Assembly: GCA_002067365.1 (NCBI GenBank)
Contig: MVRK01000075.1
Coordinates: forward strand, 1-64,000
Length of the DNA: 64,000 nt
Source: Methanosaeta sp. PtaU1.Bin060
GTDB taxonomy: Archaea > Halobacteriota > Methanosarcinia > Methanotrichales > Methanotrichaceae
Reading direction: 5' to 3'
Within the stretch, counting starts at the first letter, position 1. Every line of letters begins with the position of its first letter. Position numbers and translations under genes: made by a program. Below, in pieces: positions 1-9,078 of the stretch. The notes beneath the pieces were generated by a model, which saw only the letters and a program-made list of their open reading frames with translations, made no database searches and had not been told where the DNA came from.

Positions 1-1384
1 GAACCCGGAAGCCCTCCCTGCTCAGCTCCTGGAACTTCTGCAAGATGGCATCCCTCACATCGGAGATCTCCGCCAACCCCTGAGAGGTGCGGGCCGCTGT
101 GCAGACCTCCAGGATGTTGGCCAGAGCCCCCTTTGTCACCACTATGTGCTCCTCACCACGGGCCACGAGAATGCTCAAACGCTTGCGGACGAAGTCATAG
201 GGGATCTCATCCAGCTTCTTGAAGCCCGCTATGTCGGGCTTGCCGTAATCGAGGATGGCCTGGTCGATGGGATCTGTGAAGCCCGTCTCGTAGGAGGCAT
301 TGAGGTAAGCGCAAAGAAAGACTTCACGGCTCTCCACACCCTCTGAGTCGAGGGCCGAATGCATCTTCACACTCCCCTCGGTGAGCGTCCCAGTCTTGTC
401 GCAGCACAGCACATTCATGCTGCCGAAATTCTCGATGGACGCCAGCCGCTTGACGACGACCTTATGAGAGGCCATCTGCCTCGCGCCGTGGGCCAGGTTG
501 ATGCTGATGATGGCAGGCAGAAGCTGTGGGGTGAGTCCCACGGCGAGGGCAAGGGAGAAGAGGAAGGATTCAATGATGGGGCGCTCAAAATAGACATTGA
601 TGGCGAAGATGGAGATGACCAGAAGCAGTGTCACCCTCAGAAGGAAATAGCCAAAGCGCCGGACACCCATCTCGAACTCGGTCATGGGCTCCCTGAGCTT
701 CAATCGCTGGGAGACCTGCCCGAACTCGGTATCAGCGCCAGTGTGCACCACCACAGCCGTGGCAGTTCCGCTCACCACATTGGTGCCCATGAAGAGGCAG
801 TTCGTGCGCCCGGAGAGCTCAGTATCCTTCGGAAGCACTGCGGCCATCTTCTCTGCAGGATAGGTCTCACCGGTGAGGGCCGCCTCGTTCACGAAGAGGT
901 CCCTGGACTTCAGGAGCCTGCAATCTCCAGGGATGATATCACCGGCGTTGAGACGCACGATGTCTCCCGGAACAACCTCCTCGATGGGCACCTCCTCTGC
1001 CTTTCCGTCCCTCATCACAGTGGCCTTGATCTGCACAATGGCCAAAAGCCTTGAAACTGCATTGGCCGCGCCCCTCTCCTGCCAGAAACCCAGGATCCCA
1101 CTTATTAATATTATTATCAATACTATTAACGCATCAGTGGCTTGCCCGAGGTATATGGAGAGGACGGCGGCGAAGACCAGAAGCAGGATGATGGGGTTCC
1201 TGAACTGCGCCAGGAATAAAAGAAAATTGGCGGTCTCCTTTCTCTGGTGCAGAAGATTGGAGCCATACTTCTTGAGCCTGCGCCTTGCCTCCTCATCAGT
1301 CAGGCCCTCCGGGCCAGTCTCCAGCACCTTTTGCAGATCCTCAACTGCTATAGACCAGAAAGAGGTTCGGTCGATGGACATCAT
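1..1384 (-). CDS. mgtA: Mg2+-translocating P-type ATPase, partial (C-terminus off window)
   Basis: This is the first 461 residues of a P3B-type ATPase that would import Mg2+ across the cytoplasmic membrane using ATP. The phosphorylation motif CCDKTGTLTEG is visible, with the phospho-acceptor Asp near residue 329. The actuator-domain TGE lies near residue 170, and hydrophobic segments fall around residues 60-110 and 245-300. The stretch LAVGLTPQLLPAIISINLAHG followed by IENFGSMN closely follows the MgtA/MgtB pattern rather than the Ca2+ or Cu+ ATPase patterns. Two Met codons are adjacent, at 1384 and 1381; I took the first. The gene runs off the left edge, so the ATP-binding hinge and the last membrane segments are not seen. 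Substrate specificity is inferred from family similarity. Confidence 0.88.
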   Translation of the reverse strand, partial: MMSIDRTSFWSIAVEDLQKVLETGPEGLTDEEARRRLKKYGSNLLHQRKETANFLLFLAQFRNPIILLLVFAAVLSIYLGQATDALIVLIIILISGILGFWQERGAANAVSRLLAIVQIKATVMRDGKAEEVPIEEVVPGDIVRLNAGDIIPGDCRLLKSRDLFVNEAALTGETYPAEKMAAVLPKDTELSGRTNCLFMGTNVVSGTATAVVVHTGADTEFGQVSQRLKLREPMTEFEMGVRRFGYFLLRVTLLLVISIFAINVYFERPIIESFLFSLALAVGLTPQLLPAIISINLAHGARQMASHKVVVKRLASIENFGSMNVLCCDKTGTLTEGSVKMHSALDSEGVESREVFLCAYLNASYETGFTDPIDQAILDYGKPDIAGFKKLDEIPYDFVRKRLSILVARGEEHIVVTKGALANILEVCTAARTSQGLAEISDVRDAILQKFQELSREGFRV

Positions 1385-1430
1385 CTTGTCTTCTTCCCCT
1401 ACAGTTCATATTTCTTCTGGAGGACTGATG

Positions 1431-1589
1431 TGCCTCGAAGGCGTCATTCTCGAACTCAGGAACCATCCTGCCTTTGCCAAACCACCCCAGGTCGCCGCCA
1501 GCCTTCCCAGAGGGACACTTGCGCATAGTGCCCTCATTCCGCGCGTACGATGCAAAGGCAAAAGCAAATGGCCAGAAGATTATGCGCAA
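1431..1589 (-). pseudogene. Remnant of a parvulin-type peptidyl-prolyl isomerase
   Basis: About 40 codons read RKCPSGKAGGDLGWFGKGRM and then VPEFENDAF, the central signature of parvulin (rotamase) PPIases. Neither end of the domain is present. The N-terminal ASHILV strand is absent, and after FENDAFEA the frame continues into sequence unlike the expected PVKTxFGxHLI end, then stops. A normal archaeal parvulin has about 90 residues. The remnant lies just upstream of mgtA on the same strand. I read it as a decayed gene, though the short frame could still be transcribed ahead of mgtA. Confidence 0.6.
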
Positions 1590-1709
1590 AAGTCGCCTGG
1601 ATAGATGGGGTAGACTATCAAGATCGGGCGGACTTTTGCAGACACTACTACTATATCCTTGAATTTATATCTTGCCGTGGCGTTCGGATAAAAACAATGA
1701 CCTTGACCC

Positions 1710-2723
1710 TTATTTCCTTATCAGGATATCCATGACCACATTGTACCTCCTCGGCGCATAGCTCCGCACGACGCCCCTGTAGAGGATTTCAGCAGATGTA
1801 CCCAGATCGGCTGCCGTTTTTTTGATCAGAGCCTCGTCTTTGTAAAGATCCTCCTCAGGCGCAATGGCATAGTAGTGGACGATGCCACCCAGCCTGACAG
1901 CCCTCATGGCAGGAACAAGAAATTGAGATGCTGTTTGTGGCAGGTTCATGATCACATGGTCAGCCGTCTTCTCGTAGCGCAAGGCAAGAGCTGCTGCATC
2001 GCCCTCCAGGATCTCAATCTCTTTCACCTTGTTCAGCCTTGCGTTCTCCCGCAGGAGAAAGACAGCCGCTGGGTTCTTGTCGATCGCGATGACCCTTGCG
2101 CCTCTTTTGGCAAGCAGCAGGGAGAAGGGCCCGACTCCAGCAAACATATCCAGGATGTTATCGCCGGGCCGCACAAGGCGGGCGATCCGCAGGCGCTCAG
2201 TGCCCAGACGCGGCGTGAAGTAGGCATTCTCCAGGTCAACACGATAGCGCAGGCCGTGCTCCCTGTGAAGGGTTACTGTGCGCCTCTCACCTGCGACATG
2301 CCTGAACCTGCGAGTCCTGAACTCCCCTTCGACATCTGAGACGGGCGCGATCACAGCCCGCACAGGCTTGCAGATGGAGAGGAGCACATCCGCAACGGCC
2401 TCTGCTCTTTCGGGCTCGACTATGGCGATGTCACCCACCACCTCGTAGCTCGGCCTGAACCCCAGGACATCCTCGGGCGACGGCCTTCGCTCCTCCGGCT
2501 CGAAATCCAATTCGACCCATTCCAGCTCTACCGCAGCCATATCCGCGGCGAGGTCGAGCTTGGCCTTTTCAGATTCGTCCATCTCCAGAACAGGCAGATA
2601 GACATGGGATTCGTCGGAGATGATCCTGCGGGAGCGATCGAAGGCTCCGAGTTCCACCAGGAGCTTGCGGATGCGTTCGCCCTGATCTCTTGGTATCCTG
2701 ATCCCCAGTCTGGCGTCGGGCAT
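1710..2723 (-). CDS. trm5: tRNA (guanine-37-N1)-methyltransferase Trm5
   Basis: A 337-residue class I SAM-dependent methyltransferase that would make m1G37 in tRNAs, which prevents frameshifting. The N-terminal half (about 1-150) carries the D1/D2-like Trm5 region. The Rossmann domain begins with the SAM motif DNILDMFAGVGPFSLLLAKR near residues 190-207, followed by VIAIDKNP. The motif IV region reads NLPQTA near residue 260, where Trm5 normally has NLP. The C-terminus with RGVVRSYAPRRYNVV is typical of the archaeal family. The gene is isolated, with the parvulin remnant downstream and a divergently transcribed small gene upstream. Confidence 0.9.
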   Translation of the reverse strand: MPDARLGIRIPRDQGERIRKLLVELGAFDRSRRIISDESHVYLPVLEMDESEKAKLDLAADMAAVELEWVELDFEPEERRPSPEDVLGFRPSYEVVGDIAIVEPERAEAVADVLLSICKPVRAVIAPVSDVEGEFRTRRFRHVAGERRTVTLHREHGLRYRVDLENAYFTPRLGTERLRIARLVRPGDNILDMFAGVGPFSLLLAKRGARVIAIDKNPAAVFLLRENARLNKVKEIEILEGDAAALALRYEKTADHVIMNLPQTASQFLVPAMRAVRLGGIVHYYAIAPEEDLYKDEALIKKTAADLGTSAEILYRGVVRSYAPRRYNVVMDILIRK

Positions 2724-2898
2724 TTTGCGTCATTATGCCATGTGAATTCAAATCTCTTTTGCCGAATCTCGAATTCGGATTCAACCGATTCCGGATTCGA
2801 TATCGTCGAGGTCTGCCTCAAGATCTACGGCAAGATATTTACCCTAAGATGACAGATAAACACCTGGAATATTTTAGATATATGAGGTGTTGAAAAAA

Positions 2899-3240
2899 AT
2901 GATTGGAGTCTGTCCAAGCTGTGGAAAGCCATTCGCAATAAAGCAGGCAGAAGGCGGTGAGGGATGGGTCTACTGCGAGGATGTCTGCATCAGCCCCGCA
3001 GACATGCCCGTCGGTGAGAGGCTGTTGGCGGATCAGGCGACCAAGGTATATGTGGACAGGGATATGATCGAGCTGAGACGCCAGGAGTACATCAAGAAGC
3101 ACGGCTTCGACCCCCAGCCTGTGATGGATGCAGTCAACAATTGGCGAGAGGAACAGGTTAGGAAATGGGCTGCTTCTAGGGGCTGGAGCGAGGAGGAGAT
3201 CGATGCCTGGATCAAGCAAATGAGCGCCAAGACGCTCTGA
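2899..3240 (+). CDS. Small zinc-ribbon protein, function unknown
   Basis: A 113-residue protein beginning MIGVCPSCGKPFAIKQ. The CPSC pair, with Cys residues in YCEDVC about 25 residues later, suggests an N-terminal metal-binding ribbon; the rest is charged and helical. I recognise no named family. The start is the ATG at 2899 because GAGGTG at 2884-2889 sits about 9 bases upstream; an in-frame GTG at 2887 lies inside that ribosome binding site. An AT-rich stretch at 2868-2884 is a plausible promoter. Confidence 0.75.
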   Translation: MIGVCPSCGKPFAIKQAEGGEGWVYCEDVCISPADMPVGERLLADQATKVYVDRDMIELRRQEYIKKHGFDPQPVMDAVNNWREEQVRKWAASRGWSEEEIDAWIKQMSAKTL

Positions 3241-3340
3241 TCACAATCCCCCTCGAAAAGCAGCGAATTCTTGATTCATTTTTGAATCTGATGCAAAACA
3301 GAAAATAAAGACGGATTTGATCCGCGGCGCGCCCTCGCTC

Positions 3341-4573
3341 TCAGATATATTGCTGAACGAGATCCGCGGGCTCGCTTATATTTCTCTCCTTGTGCAGGAT
3401 CTTGGCTGCAGCGCTCTCGAAGTCGCTCTGATATACTGTGGTCCTCTCCTCGCGAATGGCGAACATCCCCGCCTCCGTGGAGAGAGCCTTGAGGTCTGCC
3501 CCGCTTGAGCCCTCGGCCATTGCGGCTATGCGCCGCAGATCCACATCAGAGTCCAGGCTCATGTCTGAGGCATGAATCCTCAGGATAGCCTCGCGAGCTT
3601 CAACATTTGGCAGCGGTATCTCGATCACCCTATCAAAGCGCCCGGGCCGAAGCAGTGCCGGGTCGAGCATGTCGAGGCGGTTTGTGGCCGCTATCAGCTT
3701 CACCTCTCCCCGGGCATCGAAGCCGTCCATCTCGGCCAGGAGCTGCATCAGTGTCCTCTGCACCTCACGGTCGCCGCTCGTGGCTCCATCCATGCGCCTG
3801 GCACCAATGGCATCCAGCTCGTCTATGAAGATGATCGCTGGCGACTTATTCTTGGCCAGCTCGAATAGCTCCCTCACAAGGCGCGCGCCCTCGCCGATAT
3901 ACTTCTGGACGAACTCGGAGCCGACGACGCGCAGGAAGGTGGCCTCTGTGCTGTGGGCGACAGCCTTGGCGAGGATGGTCTTGCCCGTCCCCGGTGGGCC
4001 GTGCAGGAGTACCCCTTTAGGCGGCTCGATGCCGACGGCTGTGAACAGATCTGGCCTCTTCAGCGGCAGCTCGACGATCTCCCTGATCTCTGAGATCTGC
4101 ATATCCAGGCCGCCGATCTGATCGAACTGCACATCGGGAGCCTCCTCGATCTCCATGCCGAAGACCGCAGGATCGCGCGGGGAGGGCAGGACGCACATCA
4201 CAGCGAAGGACTGCTGGTTCAGGCCCACCTGGGCTCCCGGCTTGATCTCCTCCTCGATGAACTGGGAGAGATTCACCACGAACCGAGGACCGGTGCTGCT
4301 CTTGACTATGACCCTGTTCTCATCCAGGACATCCGCTATGGTGCCCACTATCATAGGACCGACGCGCAGGCGCTCAAGCTCCGATCTGAGCTTGCGCGCC
4401 TCTCTCTCGAACTTGAGCTTCTGGTTCTCTATGAGCCTCTTCTCGCCTTCCACGCGGTCCTTCTGCTCTCGCAGCGCCAGATTGCGTTCCTCAAGCTGGC
4501 GCATGCGGTCCAGGATGTAACGCGAAAAGTCCGCGCCGGCCTGTGACTCGTTTATGCCCTCTCCACTATCCAT
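3341..4573 (-). CDS. pan: Proteasome-activating nucleotidase (PAN)
   Basis: A 410-residue AAA+ ATPase that unfolds substrates and feeds them to the archaeal 20S proteasome. Residues about 15-70 form the N-terminal coiled coil, 70-140 the OB domain, and the rest the AAA domain. Walker A GPPGTGKT is at 192-199, Walker [10 protein letters not shown] at 247-255, and the arginine-finger region RPGRFDR near 309-315. The C-terminus is QQYI: the penultimate Tyr of the HbYX gate-opening motif is kept, but the preceding residue is Gln rather than hydrophobic. The start is the ATG at 4573, because the frame upstream lacks coiled-coil character. It is divergent from mbf1 with only 45 bases between them. 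Confidence 0.96.
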   Translation of the reverse strand: MDSGEGINESQAGADFSRYILDRMRQLEERNLALREQKDRVEGEKRLIENQKLKFEREARKLRSELERLRVGPMIVGTIADVLDENRVIVKSSTGPRFVVNLSQFIEEEIKPGAQVGLNQQSFAVMCVLPSPRDPAVFGMEIEEAPDVQFDQIGGLDMQISEIREIVELPLKRPDLFTAVGIEPPKGVLLHGPPGTGKTILAKAVAHSTEATFLRVVGSEFVQKYIGEGARLVRELFELAKNKSPAIIFIDELDAIGARRMDGATSGDREVQRTLMQLLAEMDGFDARGEVKLIAATNRLDMLDPALLRPGRFDRVIEIPLPNVEAREAILRIHASDMSLDSDVDLRRIAAMAEGSSGADLKALSTEAGMFAIREERTTVYQSDFESAAAKILHKERNISEPADLVQQYI

Positions 4574-4618
4574 AATTACAAAACTTATTAAACTCCGGCC
4601 CCTATAAAGGTTTCCGAG

Positions 4619-5110
4619 ATGAACGAGAAGCAATGCGAGATCTGTGGTGCCGAGATCGTGGGGGCAGCCCAGAGGGTAGTGATCGACGGCTCGGCCCTGG
4701 AGGTGTGCAGGAACTGTGCGCGCTTTGGCAAACCAGAGGACAAGTGGTCGCCTGTCCCGAAGAAGATGGTGCCTGTGGAGAGGGCCTTCACACCAGTGAG
4801 AAGGCCGAAGCCCCGCGACCATTTCAAGGACCTTATGGAGCTGATCCCCGATTTCGGGCGCAGGATCAGAGAGGCGCGTGAGAGCCTCGGCCTAACGCCC
4901 GAGGAGCTGGCGGCCAGAATAAAGGAGAAGGCTGCCCTTCTGAAGAAGATAGAGCGCGAGGAGATCTCCCCCGAGGACGATGTGCGAAAGAAGCTCGAGC
5001 GGGAGCTCAAGATCAAGCTCACAGACCAGGTCAGCGATGAAAGGATGAGGGCATCGGGCACTGGCAAGGGCCTGACCCTCGGAGACATCGCCAGCATCAG
5101 ACGCAAATGA
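4619..5110 (+). CDS. mbf1: Multiprotein bridging factor 1 homologue (archaeal MBF1)
   Basis: A 163-residue protein of the archaeal MBF1 family. The N-terminal zinc ribbon is CEICG ... CRNCARFG (residues 6-37). After a linker comes a Cro/C1-type helix-turn-helix near residues 80-135, with [20 protein letters not shown] and a second helix ending in LERELKIKL. Archaeal MBF1 binds ribosomes or the transcription machinery; its exact job is unsettled. CTATAAAG about 15 bases upstream suggests a leaderless or very short-leader mRNA. The stop overlaps the start of the next gene (ATGA). Confidence 0.9.
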   Translation: MNEKQCEICGAEIVGAAQRVVIDGSALEVCRNCARFGKPEDKWSPVPKKMVPVERAFTPVRRPKPRDHFKDLMELIPDFGRRIREARESLGLTPEELAARIKEKAALLKKIEREEISPEDDVRKKLERELKIKLTDQVSDERMRASGTGKGLTLGDIASIRRK

Positions 5111-5679
5111 CCGCCAATGCAGCGCGCTTGATCATCGGGGGCGGAGTGGTAGTCTACCCCACTGAGACGGTCTATGGCCTTGGCGCGAATGCCCTGGATG
5201 AGCAGGCCATCCTCAGGGTCTTTCAGATCAAGAAAAGGCCGCTGGACATGCCCATTTTCCTGGCCGTATCGAGCTTTGAGATGCTCGACAAGGTGGCAGA
5301 TGTGAGCAGTGAAGATCGCGTGCTGCTGGAGCGGCTCCTCCCTGGGCCTGTCTCTGTGCTGGTTCGAAAGAGGGATGTGGTTCCCGATATCCTGACGGCA
5401 GGCAGCCCACTCGTGGGCATAAGGTTCCCCGATCACGAGATAGCTCAGAAGATCATCGACAGGACAGGGCCGATCACCTCCACCAGCGCGAACCGCACAG
5501 GCTCGCCCGCCCCCACCAGCGCCTCCGAGGTCGCCCGCGAGATCGCAGATCGGGTGGACCTGGTGATGGACGCGGGAAAGTGCAGGTACGCCAAGGCATC
5601 CACTCTTCTTGACCTTGGAAAAAGGGAGGTAATCCGGTCGGGTGCTGGCATTGAAAGCGTCCTCGAGGCGATCTCTTGA
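5107..5679 (+). CDS. L-threonylcarbamoyladenylate synthase (Sua5/YrdC family)
   Basis: A 190-residue YrdC-domain enzyme that makes threonylcarbamoyl-AMP from Thr, bicarbonate and ATP for the t6A modification of ANN-decoding tRNAs. Diagnostic stretches are VVVYPTETVYGLGANA near the start, IKKRPLDMPI, LLPGPVSVLV, VGIRFPDH and PITSTSANRTGSPAPTS. It is the short form with no C-terminal Sua5 domain. It shares four bases with mbf1 upstream, and the downstream gene begins within its stop codon, so the three genes are clearly co-transcribed. Confidence 0.92.
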   Translation: MTANAARLIIGGGVVVYPTETVYGLGANALDEQAILRVFQIKKRPLDMPIFLAVSSFEMLDKVADVSSEDRVLLERLLPGPVSVLVRKRDVVPDILTAGSPLVGIRFPDHEIAQKIIDRTGPITSTSANRTGSPAPTSASEVAREIADRVDLVMDAGKCRYAKASTLLDLGKREVIRSGAGIESVLEAIS

Positions 5680-6608
5680 GGGCAAGGATCAGGGATTTCT
5701 TCGAGACAAAAGAGGGCTGGATATTTGCCGTCGCCGATTACAGCCACCCGCATGGGCTGCGATCGCTCCTCAGGTATGTGCCCGACTCCGAGGGGGAGCG
5801 CGAGGCGGATGGGAGACGCTACCGCAAGATGGACTTCGATGAGTCCTTTCTGTTCCTGAGAAGAGAGCGACCCGATTATGTGAAGGACTTGCACGTTGTT
5901 CCCGAGGGAGATGTGCAGAGGCATTACCTGCCATCTGCGGGCCTGAAGAGCGTGGCTGAGCAAGACCAGAGGGTGAAGATGATCGCCTGCCTCCTCGCCC
6001 GAAGCCAGGTTCCCTGGAGCGAGATGGGCATCACGGGCTCCATGCTCGTGGGCCTGCATGGCCCAGCCTCAGATATCGACTTCGTCGTTTACGGTCCCTG
6101 GTGGTGGCGCGCGAGAAAGGCGCTGGCAGAAGCCAAGGCCAAAGGAGAGGTTCAGGATCTGGACGAGGCCACATGGATGAAGATCTATTCCAAGCGCCGC
6201 CCTGAGATCGGCTTCGATGAGTTTGTGCTGCACGAGAAGAGAAAGGGAAACAGAGGGATGATCTCTGGCACATACTTCGACCTGCTATTCACCAGAAGCT
6301 GGAGAGAGATCGAAGCTGCGCCACCCGGCCCTGGAAAGGCATTGGGCAGGCGCAAGATCACAGCTCGAGTGACGAACGCCGATTTCTCCTTCGACAGCCC
6401 CGCCATCTTCAAGGTCGACCACGATGAGGTGAAGGAGATCCTCTGCTACTCTCATACCTATGCGGGCCAAGCCCTTCCGGGCGAGATAGTAGAGGCGGCA
6501 GGCGTCCTGGAGGAGAGCGCCGGCGGGCCGAGGCTCGTTGTGGGAACGACGCGCGAGGCCAGAGGCGAGTGGATCAGGTCGCTTTCACTCATAGAGAAAA
6601 AGGGCTGA
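5676..6608 (+). CDS. Predicted nucleotidyltransferase (COG1665-like)
   Basis: A 310-residue protein with the DNA polymerase beta-type nucleotidyltransferase signature: GITGSMLVGLHGPASDIDFV around residues 113-132, where the GS and DxD residues would bind metal and nucleotide. The N-terminal 100 residues and the C-terminal 100 residues are conserved-looking but unassigned. Translation starts at TTG (5676), which overlaps the sua5 stop as TTGA. The substrate is unknown. The coupling to a tRNA-modification gene is only suggestive. Confidence 0.75.
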   Translation: MRARIRDFFETKEGWIFAVADYSHPHGLRSLLRYVPDSEGEREADGRRYRKMDFDESFLFLRRERPDYVKDLHVVPEGDVQRHYLPSAGLKSVAEQDQRVKMIACLLARSQVPWSEMGITGSMLVGLHGPASDIDFVVYGPWWWRARKALAEAKAKGEVQDLDEATWMKIYSKRRPEIGFDEFVLHEKRKGNRGMISGTYFDLLFTRSWREIEAAPPGPGKALGRRKITARVTNADFSFDSPAIFKVDHDEVKEILCYSHTYAGQALPGEIVEAAGVLEESAGGPRLVVGTTREARGEWIRSLSLIEKKG

Positions 6609-6690
6609 TGAGATCTGCGATTGATATAAATCAGCCGAAGTATGTAATGTGGGACTCAAGCCCGCAATGCTATCAAGAGAGGTTCACTGA

Positions 6691-8205
6691 ATGTTGGAAG
6701 TTCATGCCTTTGATATCGAGATTGGACAGCACAAGGTCATGCTCAACGCTGTCGATGCAAGGGAGCGCGGCCTTTATGCCGGCGACCGCGTCAGGGTGAG
6801 GACGAGAGGAGCCTCGACAACAGCCATCCTCGACATCACCACAGAGATGGTCAAGCCTGGCGAGATAGGCATCTTCACTGAGGCGCTGAAGGAGCTGAAG
6901 AATGCGACGAGCGTGGACATCCTGCCCGCCCCAAAGCCTGCCTCCCTCTGCTACATCAAGATGCTCATGGACAAGCAGAAGCTCACAGAGGACCAGATAA
7001 GGGCGATAGTCCAGGACATCGTGGACAACAACTTGAGCGAGATAGAGCTCTCGGCGTATATCACCGCCTCGTACATCCACAACATGGACTCCCAGGAGAC
7101 CGAGTGGCTGACCAGGGCCATGATCGAGACGGGAGAGCGCATTCACTTCGACACTCATCCGGTCATGGACAAGCACAGCATCGGGGGCGTTCCCGGAAAC
7201 AAGGTCTCCCTGCTGGTCGTCCCAATAGTTGCAGCGTCAGGGCTTCTCATCCCCAAGACCAGCTCCAGGGCCATCACAGGTGCAGGCGGGACTGCTGACC
7301 TGATGGAGGTGCTGGCTCCCGTCGAGTTCTCGGGGGCCGAGATCAAGGAGCTGACTGAGAAGGTGGGAGGCGTGATCGTCTGGGGCGGAGCCACGAACAT
7401 CGCCCCGGCGGACGACAAGCTGATAAAGGCTGAATATGCCCTTTCCATCGATCCCTACAGCCAGATGCTCGCGTCCATCATGGCCAAGAAGGGAGCGGTC
7501 GGGGCTGACGCAGTGGTGGTGGACATGCCTGTTGGTCCCGGAACCAAGCTCCCCACAGCCGAGGCTGGCCGCACTCTGGCAAATGACCTCATCAATCTGG
7601 GAGAGCGCTTGAACATCCGCATCGAGTGTGCCATGACCTTCGGAGGCTCTCCTGTAGGGCGAACCATCGGGCCGGCCCTGGAGGTTCGCGAGGCGCTCAC
7701 AGTTTTAGAGAATAAGGGTGGTCCCAACAGCCTGAAGGAGAAGAGCCTCTCCCTGGCAGGAATCCTTCTCGAGATGGGCGGCGTGGCAGGACGTGGCGAC
7801 GGCTACAAGGCCGCAGAGTCACTCCTCACCAGCGGAAAGGCCCACAAGAAGCTCATGGAGATCGTGGAGGCCCAGGGAGGCGACCCGAATGTCAAGAGCG
7901 AGGATATTGTGATCGGGGAGCACTGTGAGGAGATCCTCTCCCCCACGGGCGGCTACGTCGTCGCCTTCTTCAACAAGAGGCTGGTCGAGCTGGCGCGCTT
8001 GGCAGGAGCGCCTGCTGACAAGAAGGCTGGCGTCATCATCCACAAGAAGATGGGCGAGCGCGTCAAGAAGGGCGAGCCTCTCATCACCATCTGCTCAAGC
8101 GCCGAGTGGGAGCTGGAGGGCGCAGTGAAGGACGCCAAGAGGCAGATGCCGATCGTTGTGGAGGGCATGCTCCTGGAGAGATATCCCGGGATCCGAGAGC
8201 TATGA
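6691..8205 (+). CDS. deoA: AMP phosphorylase (archaeal DeoA family)
   Basis: A 504-residue enzyme that phosphorolyses AMP (also CMP and UMP) to ribose-1,5-bisphosphate plus base, the first step of the archaeal RuBisCO-linked nucleotide salvage route. An N-terminal double-psi barrel of about 80 residues precedes the thymidine-phosphorylase-like core. The phosphate-binding motif KHSIGGVPGNK is at residues 161-171, followed by KTSSRAITGAGGTADLMEV. The length matches archaeal AMPpases rather than bacterial thymidine phosphorylase (about 440). The partner genes (isomerase and RuBisCO) are not in this window. Confidence 0.94.
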   Translation: MLEVHAFDIEIGQHKVMLNAVDARERGLYAGDRVRVRTRGASTTAILDITTEMVKPGEIGIFTEALKELKNATSVDILPAPKPASLCYIKMLMDKQKLTEDQIRAIVQDIVDNNLSEIELSAYITASYIHNMDSQETEWLTRAMIETGERIHFDTHPVMDKHSIGGVPGNKVSLLVVPIVAASGLLIPKTSSRAITGAGGTADLMEVLAPVEFSGAEIKELTEKVGGVIVWGGATNIAPADDKLIKAEYALSIDPYSQMLASIMAKKGAVGADAVVVDMPVGPGTKLPTAEAGRTLANDLINLGERLNIRIECAMTFGGSPVGRTIGPALEVREALTVLENKGGPNSLKEKSLSLAGILLEMGGVAGRGDGYKAAESLLTSGKAHKKLMEIVEAQGGDPNVKSEDIVIGEHCEEILSPTGGYVVAFFNKRLVELARLAGAPADKKAGVIIHKKMGERVKKGEPLITICSSAEWELEGAVKDAKRQMPIVVEGMLLERYPGIREL

Positions 8206-8232
8206 GATCGAAAGGAGATATATGAGGTTCTG

Positions 8233-9078
8233 ATGAAAGTCGCAATAACCTATCACGAGGATTTCGGCAAACACGGATTTTCAGTCCTCAAGGAGAGGAT
8301 TAGGCCATCCTTCGAGGCTCTGATGGAGTCGGGGCTGGTCGATGGCAAGGACGTCCAGGTCTTCAAGGCAAAGCCCGCGCCCCTCGCTCTCGTGGAGCAG
8401 GCTCATACTGCCACGCACATGGCCAACATGGAGGCCGACCCTCACAGGGATGTGGCCATCCTCTCAGCTGGCAGCGTGATGATGGCAGCGGAGATGGTCG
8501 CCAAGGGCGAGGCCGAGTCGGCCTTCGCCTACACTGGAACGGCAGGTCACCACGCCTCCCGGGGGAGCGCCTGGGGCTTCTGCTACTTCAACGATGTAGC
8601 CATCACCATCCAGCGCCTGCGTGAGATGGGGATCGAGCGCTTTCTGATCATCGACGTCGATCCCCATTTCGGGGACGGGACTCGCGACTTCTTCGGGAAG
8701 GACCCAAATGTCTACCACGTGAACCTTCACAGCGGCAGGGGGGAGGAGCACGACGGCCAAAACAACAACTACGACTTCGGCCTGGGCTTCGGGGCCACAA
8801 ATGACCAGTTTCTCGACGCCCTGAAGCATGCTCTGGCGCAGGCATCGGATTTCGACTACCAGATGGCCTTCGTGGTCTTCGGCCACGACTCCCATCAGGA
8901 CGACTATGGCGGCTTCGACCTCACCATCGAGGCATACCCGAGGATGGCACAGCTCATCAAGGATTCAGTGGGAGAGAAGGGCTTGGTATTCGTCCTCAGC
9001 GGCGGCTCATCAGTTCCCGTCGCAGAGAGGGTAATTCCAGATGTGATCAGGGTCCTGGCAGGGCGGTGGCCCTCTTGA
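8233..9078 (+). CDS. Histone-deacetylase-fold protein (class II-like amidohydrolase)
   Basis: A 281-residue protein of the arginase/deacetylase superfamily. Catalytic features are visible: AGHHASRGSAWGFCYFND with the His-His dyad at 106-107, the metal ligands in IIDVDPHFGDGT (Asp143 and His145), and VFGHDSHQDDYGG for the third ligand. A glycine-rich loop, VLSGGSS, lies near the end. The substrate could be an acetylated protein, polyamine or small molecule; the sequence does not say. It follows AMP phosphorylase by 27 bases. A second, longer HDAC-fold gene lies at 28980-30101. Confidence 0.85.
   Translation: MKVAITYHEDFGKHGFSVLKERIRPSFEALMESGLVDGKDVQVFKAKPAPLALVEQAHTATHMANMEADPHRDVAILSAGSVMMAAEMVAKGEAESAFAYTGTAGHHASRGSAWGFCYFNDVAITIQRLREMGIERFLIIDVDPHFGDGTRDFFGKDPNVYHVNLHSGRGEEHDGQNNNYDFGLGFGATNDQFLDALKHALAQASDFDYQMAFVVFGHDSHQDDYGGFDLTIEAYPRMAQLIKDSVGEKGLVFVLSGGSSVPVAERVIPDVIRVLAGRWPS

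Noticed and set aside
2750-2800. Repeated GATTC/GGATTCG words upstream of the small zinc-ribbon gene
   Set aside because: They are short, irregular and without symmetry; similar words occur near 36010, so this looks like chance base composition.
4588-5685. A 365-codon open frame on the minus strand
   Set aside because: It lies wholly opposite mbf1 and sua5, which have clear domains and coupled starts. Its translation shows no motif and the usual composition of an antisense shadow in GC-rich DNA.
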